The translations under genes were made by a program, and so were the position numbers. The notes beneath the pieces were generated by a model, which saw only the letters and a list, made by a program, of their open reading frames with translations, was not told the DNA's origin and searched no databases. Below are positions 16,473 through 25,012 of a stretch of DNA of 64,000 nucleotides, piece by piece. Origin of the DNA: Ketobacter alkanivorans (GTDB taxonomy: Bacteria > Pseudomonadota > Gammaproteobacteria > Pseudomonadales > Ketobacteraceae); assembly GCF_002863865.1 (NCBI RefSeq), contig NZ_CP022684.1, positions 2,509,501 through 2,573,500 on the forward strand. Reading direction: 5' to 3'. How positions within the stretch are numbered: the stretch's first letter is position 1; every line of letters starts with the position of its first letter.

Positions 16473-18368
16473 ATGACTCAGTGCTTTGTACGATGGCGCT
16501 CCCATTGCGAGCGACTTAGAATGCTGCTCACTATTGTGCTGATGCTATGTGCTGTGCCCGGCTTCGTACTGGCTGCGGTCACCATTGATGAACACCATTT
16601 GGATCTCAACCTTTCCCAGCAGTTGCTATTGCTGGAGGATCAGGATGACGAATTGGACCTTGCCGGTGCAATGGCCGCTTCTGCAGAAGGCTTGTTTCAA
16701 CCGGTTGGCGACGACCACCTGCAATTGGGCTATGGCAACAGCGCCTATTGGATACATTTTCGGGTGCATAATAATTTAATCGAACACTCTGTTGAGGGTG
16801 CCCCCGATCGCTTCTATCTTACCGTGGATTATCCGCTGCTTGATAATGTGGAGTTCTACCACGTTCACAACGATCACACGTATTCAATGGTGACTGGCGA
16901 TATATATCTGTTCAATCAACGCTATTTTAGCCTGAATAGCTTTACGTTTCCTTTCGCCCTACAGCCTGGAGAATCGGGCGATATATACATTCGCATCTTT
17001 TCCTCCAGCTCGCTGTTCTTCCCTATTAAATTACAGTCTGAACAGGCGTTCATCGACGATCAATTCCAGATCAACAGTTTTGATGGTGTCTACATCGGCA
17101 TCACCATTGGTCTGGGCATCTATAATCTGTTTCTCTGGATTGGCATACGCAATCGGGTTTACGGCTACTATGTACTCATGGTGTTCAGTATCATGCTGTT
17201 CAACACCAGTATTACCGGGCTGACGTTCCGCTTCTGGCCCGACAGCCTGTTCTTCCAGCAAATCTGTGTGTACTTCTTCAGTTTTATCTCTGGCATTCTG
17301 GTGATTCTGTTTGGCATGGCTTATCTGCAAACCAATACCAGTCTGCCCCGTTTCCATCGCCTGCTGCAATTGCTGGCGGTAATGTGCGCCGTATGCATTC
17401 CGCTGCTGTTCTACATCCCCATTACCACGTCGGCCAAATTAACGGCAGCACTTACCATTTTTGTAGCGATTATACTTATCATCGCTGCGATTTGGCGGCT
17501 GGCCCAGGGCTATCGGCCCGCCATGTATTATTGCCTGGGTCAAGGTGCGGTTATCGTCAGCGTGATGTTTACAGCGCTGACCTCTCAAAAAATCATTCCC
17601 TTGTATCACATCGCACCAGAGGTAATGAAATGGTGCTCAGCCTTCGAGCTGATTCTGTTTTCGATCGGTTTGGCGGATATGGTGAATAACGAAAGGCGTA
17701 TGCGGGAACAAGCCCAGCAGGAAGCAGCCAAAGCACAGGAACAATTGTTGGGTTCGCAGATTCGCCTGAATCAGGATCTGGATAAACTGGTTACGCTGCG
17801 CACACAAGAACTGGAGATAGCCAACCAGCAACTGCGCGATTTAAATGTTCGAGATGATCTGACGGGGCTGCGTAATCGTCGCTACCTGAATGAAGCGTTG
17901 CCCAATGAGTACAAAAGGGCATTTAGAGATAAGATGCCCTTGTCGGTATTGATATTGGACATCGATTTTTTTAAGCAGCTTAACGATACCTACGGCCATC
18001 AGTTTGGTGATCATTGTCTGACGGAGGCGGGCCGTATCCTGACGGAATGTACACGACGCCCTCCGGACATTGCGGTTCGTTTTGGAGGGGAAGAGTTTGT
18101 TATCATTTTGCCCAGCACCGACTTGGAAGGCGCACAACTAGTTGCCGAAAAAATCCGTACGGCATTCGAAAATAACAAGATAGAGCATGGCGGTGAAACA
18201 GCTCTGATAACGGTCAGCATTGGTGTGGCCAGTGAAACACCATCATCCCGTGATGAACACGAATCTCTGCTGCGCATGGCGGATGATTTGCTGTATCAGG
18301 CGAAAGCCAAAGGGCGTAATCGGGTGGAGTGTGTGGGCGGAAAGTCATCTTCACTCAGCGCAAACTAA
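16473..18368 (+). CDS. Diguanylate cyclase with 7TMR-DISM sensor
   Basis: 631 aa. A signal/anchor helix at about 17-35, a periplasmic 7TMR-DISMED2-type beta domain (about 40-190, with YGNSAYWIHFRV), seven membrane helices (about 195-400), a coiled coil (405-455), then GGDEF. The catalytic motif is RFGGEEF (G538-F542) and the inhibitory I-site RPPD lies at 529-532, exactly five residues upstream, so the enzyme should make c-di-GMP and be product-inhibited. The first ATG is used, but ATG 16521 is also possible. Divergent from the DUF4442 gene. Confidence 0.92.
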   Translation: MTQCFVRWRSHCERLRMLLTIVLMLCAVPGFVLAAVTIDEHHLDLNLSQQLLLLEDQDDELDLAGAMAASAEGLFQPVGDDHLQLGYGNSAYWIHFRVHNNLIEHSVEGAPDRFYLTVDYPLLDNVEFYHVHNDHTYSMVTGDIYLFNQRYFSLNSFTFPFALQPGESGDIYIRIFSSSSLFFPIKLQSEQAFIDDQFQINSFDGVYIGITIGLGIYNLFLWIGIRNRVYGYYVLMVFSIMLFNTSITGLTFRFWPDSLFFQQICVYFFSFISGILVILFGMAYLQTNTSLPRFHRLLQLLAVMCAVCIPLLFYIPITTSAKLTAALTIFVAIILIIAAIWRLAQGYRPAMYYCLGQGAVIVSVMFTALTSQKIIPLYHIAPEVMKWCSAFELILFSIGLADMVNNERRMREQAQQEAAKAQEQLLGSQIRLNQDLDKLVTLRTQELEIANQQLRDLNVRDDLTGLRNRRYLNEALPNEYKRAFRDKMPLSVLILDIDFFKQLNDTYGHQFGDHCLTEAGRILTECTRRPPDIAVRFGGEEFVIILPSTDLEGAQLVAEKIRTAFENNKIEHGGETALITVSIGVASETPSSRDEHESLLRMADDLLYQAKAKGRNRVECVGGKSSSLSAN

Positions 18369-18381
18369 TTTGGTCAATTTG

Positions 18382-18431
18382 ACCCGGTATTAGCTCTCCC
18401 GACTTCCAATTCTAAACGCAACATACCGGGT
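18382..18431. terminator. Inverted repeat between convergent genes
   Basis: ACCCGGTAT (18382-18390) and ATACCGGGT (18423-18431) form a perfect 9-bp inverted repeat with a 32-nt loop, placed in the convergent gap between the diguanylate cyclase and GST genes. No T-tract follows. It may act as a weak two-way terminator or transcript-end structure. Confidence 0.3.
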
Positions 18432-18463
18432 GCGCTGCAGGCTGGGATCAACTACAAAGTACA

Positions 18464-19231
18464 CTAAACCGCGTTGCCCAAATAGGATCGATGACGATAG
18501 TGCAACACCACGCCATCGCGCCAGGCAAACACATCCGCAAACGGCTCCACCAACTCTGCACAAGTACTGGCCCGCTCATAGGGAGTCATGGGCAGCTGTG
18601 GATCTTTACGAACAGGCTGCACCATCGCCAACGCTGCAATCACTGTCATGTCCGCGTAACAAAACCCTCGATCCAGCAAGTAAGGCTTACCATCCAACTG
18701 CCGCCGCACCTGCAACAGACAATTCTCCAATCGCTGCAACTGATCCTTATCGCTCACGCCGGGCTCACCGTACTTTTTGGCCAGCATTCGAAATGTACGC
18801 CGCATTAGCGGCAGCATGGGCCGTTTTGACCAGGCAGGGAACGACGGCGGAAAAGCATCCAGTAACGCATCCTCATCCTGCAACATACGCCCCACCAGCA
18901 AAATACGGGCGGCGTTAAAAATAGCCTCACTGAGCTGATTCATAACCTGCACCTGATCCAGGCTCACGGTGGGAATCAACCCCGCCAGTGGCCGATCCTG
19001 ATCCACCCGCTGTGCAATATCCCAGGAATCCAACAGGCACAGGCCATCATCACCCAAAAGCACCGGCACCGAAATGGGCCCGGTAAAACGGCGGGTGCGC
19101 AGACGCAGCCAAGGGGTGCTGATCTGGGGGAGATATTCCTCAAACTGGTAGGGAACTTCGGTGTAATCAAACGCCCACAGCACACGTTGAGTGGCCACGG
19201 ACAAAGGCATTCCAATCAGGCGGTACGTCAT
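18464..19231 (-). CDS. Glutathione S-transferase family protein
   Basis: 255 aa. Thioredoxin-like N-terminus (YRLIGMPLSVATQRVLWAFDY, then SVPVLLGDDGLCLLDSWDIAQ, the usual GST VPxL and ES/DS glutathione-contact area) followed by an all-helical C-terminal domain with FCYADMTVIAALA near residue 190. The N-terminal match is clear but divergent, and the substrate is unknown. It is divergent from the MpaB-like oxygenase gene, with a small palindrome in the shared upstream region. Confidence 0.8.
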   Translation of the reverse strand: MTYRLIGMPLSVATQRVLWAFDYTEVPYQFEEYLPQISTPWLRLRTRRFTGPISVPVLLGDDGLCLLDSWDIAQRVDQDRPLAGLIPTVSLDQVQVMNQLSEAIFNAARILLVGRMLQDEDALLDAFPPSFPAWSKRPMLPLMRRTFRMLAKKYGEPGVSDKDQLQRLENCLLQVRRQLDGKPYLLDRGFCYADMTVIAALAMVQPVRKDPQLPMTPYERASTCAELVEPFADVFAWRDGVVLHYRHRSYLGNAV

Positions 19232-19280
19232 GTTCTATCCCTGTCGCTATCCATATTGACAAAAAACATCGTCCCCATAC

Positions 19281-19292
19281 GACCAAACGGTC
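19281..19292. promoter_or_regulatory. TetR-type palindrome candidate between GST and MpaB-like genes
   Basis: GACC-AAAC-GGTC is a 12-bp inverted repeat (half-sites of 8 bp agree at 6 positions if extended). It lies 80 bp before the GTG of the MpaB-like gene and 50 bp before the GST gene. It resembles GACCGTTTGGTC-like TetR operators. No TetR gene is adjacent, so this is a weak call. Confidence 0.3.
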
Positions 19293-19371
19293 ATGTTGTT
19301 TTCCCACCAGCCTGACTAAACTTACAGAACCAACCAGTTCCCGAGTCAAACCTATCCCTGCGGAGAAAACA

Positions 19372-20658
19372 GTGACTTACAGTACACGAGACGTGAGCAA
19401 GCTGCAAAAAACCATCGCACCCGCCGTCTATGGTGAACTGGATCTAGACTGCACCCCGGAACGTTTTCGTACCAAACTGGGGGAAAACAGCATCGTTAAA
19501 GATAATCCACGGATTCAAGCCTTGCTGGCGGACACCGACAAAGTGGAGTTTTTTCGCCAACTAACCTTGATGGGCGACCCACTGGCAGATGCCTTTGCCG
19601 CGAGAATTCCCGAAATGGGCTACAAAAAAGCCCGCGCCATGCTGGATAAAGCCGCTGAAAAAGGCATCGATACGGTGCCGGACGCACCCAAAGAGCTGGT
19701 AGACCTGATGCGCTCGGTGGAAACCGTACCAGACTGGGTGGACTGGACCAAAATCGAAAAGGCATCGGAAAACGCCCGTCTGCTGACGGCACTGGCGGGG
19801 GAGGCCATCATCCGCGTTGCCTTTATGATGACCTACGTGAACGGCTATCAGGGCCTGCCCATGGTGATCACCGGGGCCCTCACCAGCGATTCTGCCGCCA
19901 AGCGTATGAAAGAAACCATCAGCACCTTCAAACTGGCCACCTTACCCGGAGCCCTGCGTCGGGGGGGCGAAGCCTATCAATCCGCTGTGAAAGTTCGGGT
20001 CATGCACGCCATGGTGCGCACCAGCCTGCTGAAGCGGCAACAGGTGTGGGATTTCAATGTCTACGGCACCCCCATTCCGCAAGTGGATCAGATGGGCGCA
20101 GCCCTGGGCTTTAACTACATGATGTCGCTGCACGCTTTGAAGAACGGCGGCAAATTTACCGAATACGAAACCTGCGCTGTAGAGCAGGCCCGCTATCTGG
20201 CTCATTTACTGGGCATGCACGATCAATTCCTGAGCAACGATCCCAAACAAATCGTCGAAACCTGGAACCTGTGCCAGGCCACCCTGCGCCACAAGCATGA
20301 TGAACGGGGCCGCGATTTGAACAGCGCCACCGTGAACGCCTATCGTCGTAAAGGCAAACACTGGTATGACCGCCTCATACACAAGCTGGATGTGCAATCC
20401 ACCCGCTTCATGTACACCAAGATGGTGGGCAAACGCACCGCCGAGGCTATGGGCGTACACTCGCCACCCAGCGATGCCCTCAGCTTCGCCGCACTGTTCG
20501 CACCCATTGGCGTGGGCTTCGGTGCCCTCACTGGCCTGAAGAAAATCGCCACCAGCCGGACGCTAATCGATCGTTACGCGATTGCGGCCATCCAGCGCCA
20601 ACTCGCCAAAGAAGGTGAAGCGGAATACCGCACCAACGCCGCCGAGTACAACCTCTGA
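19372..20658 (+). CDS. MpaB/DUF2236-family oxygenase
   Basis: 428 aa with a GTG start behind CGGAG. The conserved core of the DUF2236 (MpaB, rubber oxygenase Lcp-like) family is visible: GEAIIRVAFMMTYVNGYQGL, then KVRVMHAMVR with His212, the position expected to contact heme in relatives, then VWDFNVYGTPIPQVDQMGA. Relatives are heme b oxygenases that cleave isoprenoid or rubber chains, or fungal MpaB, which cleaves a farnesyl side chain. No signal peptide is seen, so it is probably cytoplasmic. The substrate is unknown. Confidence 0.8.
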   Translation: MTYSTRDVSKLQKTIAPAVYGELDLDCTPERFRTKLGENSIVKDNPRIQALLADTDKVEFFRQLTLMGDPLADAFAARIPEMGYKKARAMLDKAAEKGIDTVPDAPKELVDLMRSVETVPDWVDWTKIEKASENARLLTALAGEAIIRVAFMMTYVNGYQGLPMVITGALTSDSAAKRMKETISTFKLATLPGALRRGGEAYQSAVKVRVMHAMVRTSLLKRQQVWDFNVYGTPIPQVDQMGAALGFNYMMSLHALKNGGKFTEYETCAVEQARYLAHLLGMHDQFLSNDPKQIVETWNLCQATLRHKHDERGRDLNSATVNAYRRKGKHWYDRLIHKLDVQSTRFMYTKMVGKRTAEAMGVHSPPSDALSFAALFAPIGVGFGALTGLKKIATSRTLIDRYAIAAIQRQLAKEGEAEYRTNAAEYNL

Positions 20659-20726
20659 TCCATCAGAGCCGAGCACCTGCCTAGATATTACCTATACTGA
20701 TTCCACTGCATCAAAGTTGGATATCT

Positions 20727-21473
20727 ATGAGCTGGGATCTGATCTGTATCAAACCGCACACCCATCGGCCAGAGGGCGAAGAGGCCTATGCCTGCCTGCA
20801 CAAGAGCATTGCCCAAGTGGAGCGGGAGGGCGTTAATGCGGTGCAATACACCGTCAGAGTGGTGCCCTTGCCGCTGCTGGCAGATCAAGGAGGCGAGAAG
20901 CGTCTGATCAGTATGGAAGAAGCCCTCTTCAAAGCCGTAGCGGATCTGAACGAAAAAAAAGTAATGTTCGATATCGGCGGGGCGGATGCTGCTCTGCCCA
21001 CCCTGCTAAGAGGCGGAGGCTTGGGCTCGCTGGCCATATCCGAGCTGGTGCTGTGGGCACAGAAGCACTACAGTGAATTCGGCGTGGTGTCCGGCCGCAT
21101 CAGCTCCACTATCCTCAACTACTCCAACGGTGAAGCCAACGCCATACGCAGCCTGAAAAACCTCGGGTTTAATGTAACCCGCTCGCCCAAAGGAGGCCTG
21201 CAATTCCTGGCAGACCAAGTGTCCCAACTTCGCACCCACGTCAATACCAGCAAGGTCGAAACCGCTACCCCCGCACTCTGGTACAGCAATCTGATGCAGG
21301 ACAATTTGAATGTCTCGCGGCAGGTCAAAACCCAAGTGGACGAAATATCCAATTTAAAAGAACAACTCTACCAATCCACAGAACAAAAACGCTCCTCTGC
21401 GCCGTTTATGTCAGGCTTATTCATGGGGCTGGTGGCAGGTGCCGCCCTCGCTGGCATGCTGTTCAGCCTCTGA
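20727..21473 (+). CDS. Tail-anchored protein of unknown function
   Basis: 248 aa, starting MSWDLICIKPHTHRPEGEEA. Residues about 1-160 look like a globular alpha/beta domain (VMFDIGGADAALPTLLRGGG; FGVVSGRISSTILNYSNGEA). Residues about 165-225 are helical and likely coiled coil. The last 20 residues (FMGLVAGAALAGMLFSL) form a single C-terminal membrane anchor. I do not recognise the family. It follows the MpaB-like gene on the same strand by 68 bp. Confidence 0.6.
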   Translation: MSWDLICIKPHTHRPEGEEAYACLHKSIAQVEREGVNAVQYTVRVVPLPLLADQGGEKRLISMEEALFKAVADLNEKKVMFDIGGADAALPTLLRGGGLGSLAISELVLWAQKHYSEFGVVSGRISSTILNYSNGEANAIRSLKNLGFNVTRSPKGGLQFLADQVSQLRTHVNTSKVETATPALWYSNLMQDNLNVSRQVKTQVDEISNLKEQLYQSTEQKRSSAPFMSGLFMGLVAGAALAGMLFSL

Positions 21474-21592
21474 TTGCTGCGCGCTGCTTCATTCCACTTT
21501 CATCTCCCTGTCACAATCTCCTGACTAGTATTGCCGATCATTTAGCGACCCGTTTTAGTCGACAACATTGATTGATCAATAGGGGATCTTCC

Positions 21593-23854
21593 ATGCCATC
21601 CTGTACCACACGCACACTGATTAAATCTGCCCTGGCACTGTCCATCGCCGCGGTTTCCGCCCATACCATGGCGGGTAACCCGCACCATAAGATCCAATGG
21701 CAGCCGAAAAAAGACGCCTACTTTGAACGCGTAGCCACCTTTCCTGTTTATCACAACCTCAACCTGGGCAATGGCGATGCGGTAGAAGACCAAACCGCAG
21801 CTGAAATCAGCGCCGCCAGCCAAGATGGCAACGTGGTGTTCTACAGTGACAGCCCCATGGGCCGGATCGGGTTAATCGATATCCGTAATATTGCCGCACC
21901 CAAAGCCGCTGGCTTTATCACCCTGGATGGCGAACCTACCTCCGTAGCCGTCAATGGCGATCACCTGCTGGTGGCCATCAACACCTCCTCCAGCTACACC
22001 ACCCCCGGCGGCAAGTTATCCGTATACTCGCTGGCAAACCCACTGCAACCCCAGTGGATTGCCGATTTTGATATGGGCGGCCAGCCCGATGCTATTGCCA
22101 CCAGCCCCGATGGACGCTACGCCGCCGTCGTGGTGGAAAACGAACGCGACGAAGATTACAACGACGGCATTATTCCACAAGCACCTGCCGGTAACCTGCA
22201 GGTGATCACCATGCGCGGTGCGGTCACCAACTGGAAGGTAAGGGCAGTTGATCTGACAGGCCTGGCGCAGATCGCCCCATCGGATCCCGAGCCAGAATAC
22301 GTTGCCATTAACCGCTTCAACATCGCTGCCGTCACCCTGCAGGAAAACAACCACATCGTGTTGGTAGACCTGCGCAGAGCCAGGATCATCCATGATTTCA
22401 GCGCCGGCAGCGTCGATCTGTTTAACGTCGACACCAGCGAAGATGACGTAATCAACCCGGTGGATACCATCCTCGATCGACGCCGCGAGCCCGACGCCAT
22501 CACCTGGATCAACGACTGGTGGATTGGCACCGCCAATGAAGGCGACTATGAAGACGAACATGGCGTTGCCGGTGGCAGCCGTGGTTTCACACTGTTCAAC
22601 CCCTTCGGCCGCGTTAAATACGAAGCCGGGGCCAGCCTGGAGCATGCACTGATCCGCGCCGGTCATTACCCGGAAAGCCGCTCCGAAAACAAAGGCATCG
22701 AGCCAGAATCCATCCTGTCAGGCACGTTCGACGGCAAGGAACACCTGTTTGTGGGCAGCGAGCGCGGCAACATTGTGGCCGTGTATAACACCAGCGCATT
22801 GGGCAAACCCAAACTGCATCAGCTACTGCCCACTACCATCGCGCCCGAGGGTTTGTTAACCATTCCCTCCCGCAACCTGCTGGTCGTCTCCAGTGAAGAA
22901 GACAGCGCAGAAGATGGCATCCGCTCCACCGTTGCAATCTATCAATACGGTGCCAAATACGCAGAGTATCCCCAGATCCAGTCCGATCCCAATCAGCTGA
23001 TTCCCTGGGGTGCCTTAAGTGGCATGGTGGGCGACAACGACAACGCCCAAACCCTGTATGCCGTACCCGACAGCTACTACGCCCAGTCGCGCATCTTTCG
23101 CGCTGAAGTCGCCCCAAAAGGCCCTGCGGTCATCAAGCAAGCCATCGTACTTTCCAAAGACGGCAGCACCGTGGATTACGACCTGGAAGGCATAGCTCAA
23201 CGCCAGGATGGTAGCTTCTGGCTGGTCTCCGAAGGCAACAGCGGCAGCCGACCTAACCTGCTGATCAAAGCCGCCGCCGATGGCAGCGTTATGGAAGAGA
23301 TCAGCTTGCCTGCCAGTGTGGTAGCCAAGCAGATAAGCAACGGTTTCGAGGGCGTAGCAGTAACCGGCAGCGGTGAACAGGAGAAAGTGTACATAGCCTT
23401 CCAGCGTGAATGGAAAGGCGATCCAGCAGGGATGGTGCGTATCGGCGTCTACACCCCCTCGACCAATAGCTGGGGATTCCTGTACTACCCCATCGAATCC
23501 ACCGACACCGGCTGGATTGGCCTCAGCGAACTGAGCGCCATTGATGAGCACAACTTTGCCGTAATTGAGCGCGATAACCAGCAAGGTGACCGTGCCCGCG
23601 TCAAACGTCTATACCGGTTTTCGGTGGCCGATCTGACCCCTGCTGCCGAGGGTGAAACCTTCCCGCAGGTCAGCAAAAGCCTCGCTTATGACCTGCTGCC
23701 AGAGCTGCAAGCCACCCACGGCTGGGTATTGGACAAAGTGGAAGGCACGGCGATTGCCAAGAACGGAGAAGTTTACGTAGTCACCGACAACGATGGCGTT
23801 GACGATGCCTCCGGTGAAACCCGATTCATGAAACTGGGTAAGCTGTTTAAATAA
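21593..23854 (+). CDS. Secreted phytase-like esterase protein with N-terminal propeller
   Basis: 753 aa from ATG 21593 behind AGGGGA. Sec signal (MPSCTTRTLIKSALALSIAA, cleavage after HTMA). Residues about 30-430 resemble a YncE/LVIVD-type beta-propeller. The C-terminal part, about 450-750, has the pattern annotated in databases as esterase-like activity of phytase: LEGIAQRQDGSFWLVSEGN, NGFEGVAVTG, YIAFQREWKGD and GTAIAKNGEVYVVTDNDG. Acidic Glu/Asp in those motifs would bind metal. Likely a periplasmic or exported phosphoesterase. Confidence 0.8.
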   Translation: MPSCTTRTLIKSALALSIAAVSAHTMAGNPHHKIQWQPKKDAYFERVATFPVYHNLNLGNGDAVEDQTAAEISAASQDGNVVFYSDSPMGRIGLIDIRNIAAPKAAGFITLDGEPTSVAVNGDHLLVAINTSSSYTTPGGKLSVYSLANPLQPQWIADFDMGGQPDAIATSPDGRYAAVVVENERDEDYNDGIIPQAPAGNLQVITMRGAVTNWKVRAVDLTGLAQIAPSDPEPEYVAINRFNIAAVTLQENNHIVLVDLRRARIIHDFSAGSVDLFNVDTSEDDVINPVDTILDRRREPDAITWINDWWIGTANEGDYEDEHGVAGGSRGFTLFNPFGRVKYEAGASLEHALIRAGHYPESRSENKGIEPESILSGTFDGKEHLFVGSERGNIVAVYNTSALGKPKLHQLLPTTIAPEGLLTIPSRNLLVVSSEEDSAEDGIRSTVAIYQYGAKYAEYPQIQSDPNQLIPWGALSGMVGDNDNAQTLYAVPDSYYAQSRIFRAEVAPKGPAVIKQAIVLSKDGSTVDYDLEGIAQRQDGSFWLVSEGNSGSRPNLLIKAAADGSVMEEISLPASVVAKQISNGFEGVAVTGSGEQEKVYIAFQREWKGDPAGMVRIGVYTPSTNSWGFLYYPIESTDTGWIGLSELSAIDEHNFAVIERDNQQGDRARVKRLYRFSVADLTPAAEGETFPQVSKSLAYDLLPELQATHGWVLDKVEGTAIAKNGEVYVVTDNDGVDDASGETRFMKLGKLFK

Positions 23855-23870
23855 ACCAGCACCGTAACAC

Positions 23871-23903
23871 AGTCGCCCCGGGAGCCAAGCTGCCAGGGCG
23901 ACT
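23871..23903. terminator. Hairpin between convergent genes
   Basis: AGTCGCCC (23871-23878) and GGGCGACT (23896-23903) form an 8-bp perfect stem with a 17-nt loop in the convergent gap after the phytase-like gene. There is no T-tract, so it is at best a weak terminator. Confidence 0.3.
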
Positions 23904-23931
23904 CGCTGCCGTCACCCTGCAGATCCCGGCT

Positions 23932-24849
23932 TTATTTTTCGACAATACTGTAGCCATGCTTGGGAAAATGAACATGCACAGTTCCCACCGCCGGATGCTC
24001 ACGCCCTATGATCCATTTGTTCGCTGTACTCCCTACCAGCTCTCCGATGGTCTCATCCTGAGCATAATCGGCCGGCGCAATACTGACACGACTACCGATC
24101 AATTCATCCTGACTCTCTTCGGCAGAAATTGGGCGAGGCTCGCTGTTCTTGGCAATGTGCAATGTCTCTTGTGCATTGATCTCTGAACGCTGCCCCTCAC
24201 CAAAGGCCTTGATGCGATCCATCCAGGCATTCACATTGGCGTAGGGCCTCACGAACTTCTTCTCACCCGCATCGCGCACCATCCACAAGCTGTGATAGGC
24301 CGCGAAATCCGCAATATTCGGCTCACTGCCAAACAAAAAATCCTGCTGCAAACGCGATTCCATATCCTTCAAGTGTTGTTTGAGTATGCCCGGAGCCTCT
24401 CCCGGCTTGACCATTCGAATAGACGCCGTACGGCCCATTTTTATGCGATCGCCAAAGAACTTGAACAGATCAATAATCGTTAACGTTTTTAGCACTTTCT
24501 TATTCAAAGCCCAGGATGCAGACGACATAACACTGGCAAAAAACACATCCAGCTCCACATGGGTAATGAACTGGTTAACCTCATCACTGCAGTTTTGCCG
24601 GGCCAGCTCGGGCTTACCCGCACGAATAGCGATCTCGGTGGAAATAGTCGCCGTATCGCAATAGATGTCCGCACCACATTGCGCGATCGGCACCTTACGA
24701 TAACCCCCGGCCAAGGCGGCCAATACCGGCCGTGGCGGCATCTCCCTGGTGATGGCAGATTGCCAGGGTAAATCGGCATAACCCAGCATGGCGCGAACTT
24801 TCTCTGAGAACGGCGACAGCGCGTAATGATGTAAAATCAAATCGGACAC
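23932..24849 (-). CDS. GST-like protein with extra C-terminal segment
   Basis: 305 aa from GTG 24849, chosen because AGGGGATC precedes it and the GST fold starts at once (LILHHYALSPFSEKVRAMLG). N-terminal contacts include RKVPIAQCGADIYCDTATIS; the helical domain includes DFLFGSEPNIADFAAYHSLW near residue 195. After the GST domain comes a segment of about 70 residues (GSRVSIAPADYAQDETIGEL to the end) that I do not recognise. Longer in-frame extensions lack ribosome sites. The substrate is unknown. Confidence 0.78.
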   Translation of the reverse strand: MSDLILHHYALSPFSEKVRAMLGYADLPWQSAITREMPPRPVLAALAGGYRKVPIAQCGADIYCDTATISTEIAIRAGKPELARQNCSDEVNQFITHVELDVFFASVMSSASWALNKKVLKTLTIIDLFKFFGDRIKMGRTASIRMVKPGEAPGILKQHLKDMESRLQQDFLFGSEPNIADFAAYHSLWMVRDAGEKKFVRPYANVNAWMDRIKAFGEGQRSEINAQETLHIAKNSEPRPISAEESQDELIGSRVSIAPADYAQDETIGELVGSTANKWIIGREHPAVGTVHVHFPKHGYSIVEK

Positions 24850-25012
24850 AAATGATCCCCTTAGAATCAAAAAACAATAGACGATAGCAGGCACTAACAT
24901 ACCAGATTTACCACCCGACGACAGCGTGCTCAGATGACATATCATTATGATATGCTTGACCCAAGGCAGCTGATAGTACGAAATCGGGAACACAGGGAAC
25001 GAGGGGGCTGAT

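Noticed and set aside
22016..22666. 216-codon antisense frame inside the phytase-like gene
   Set aside because: The + strand protein has a continuous domain pattern across it; the antisense product has no motif.
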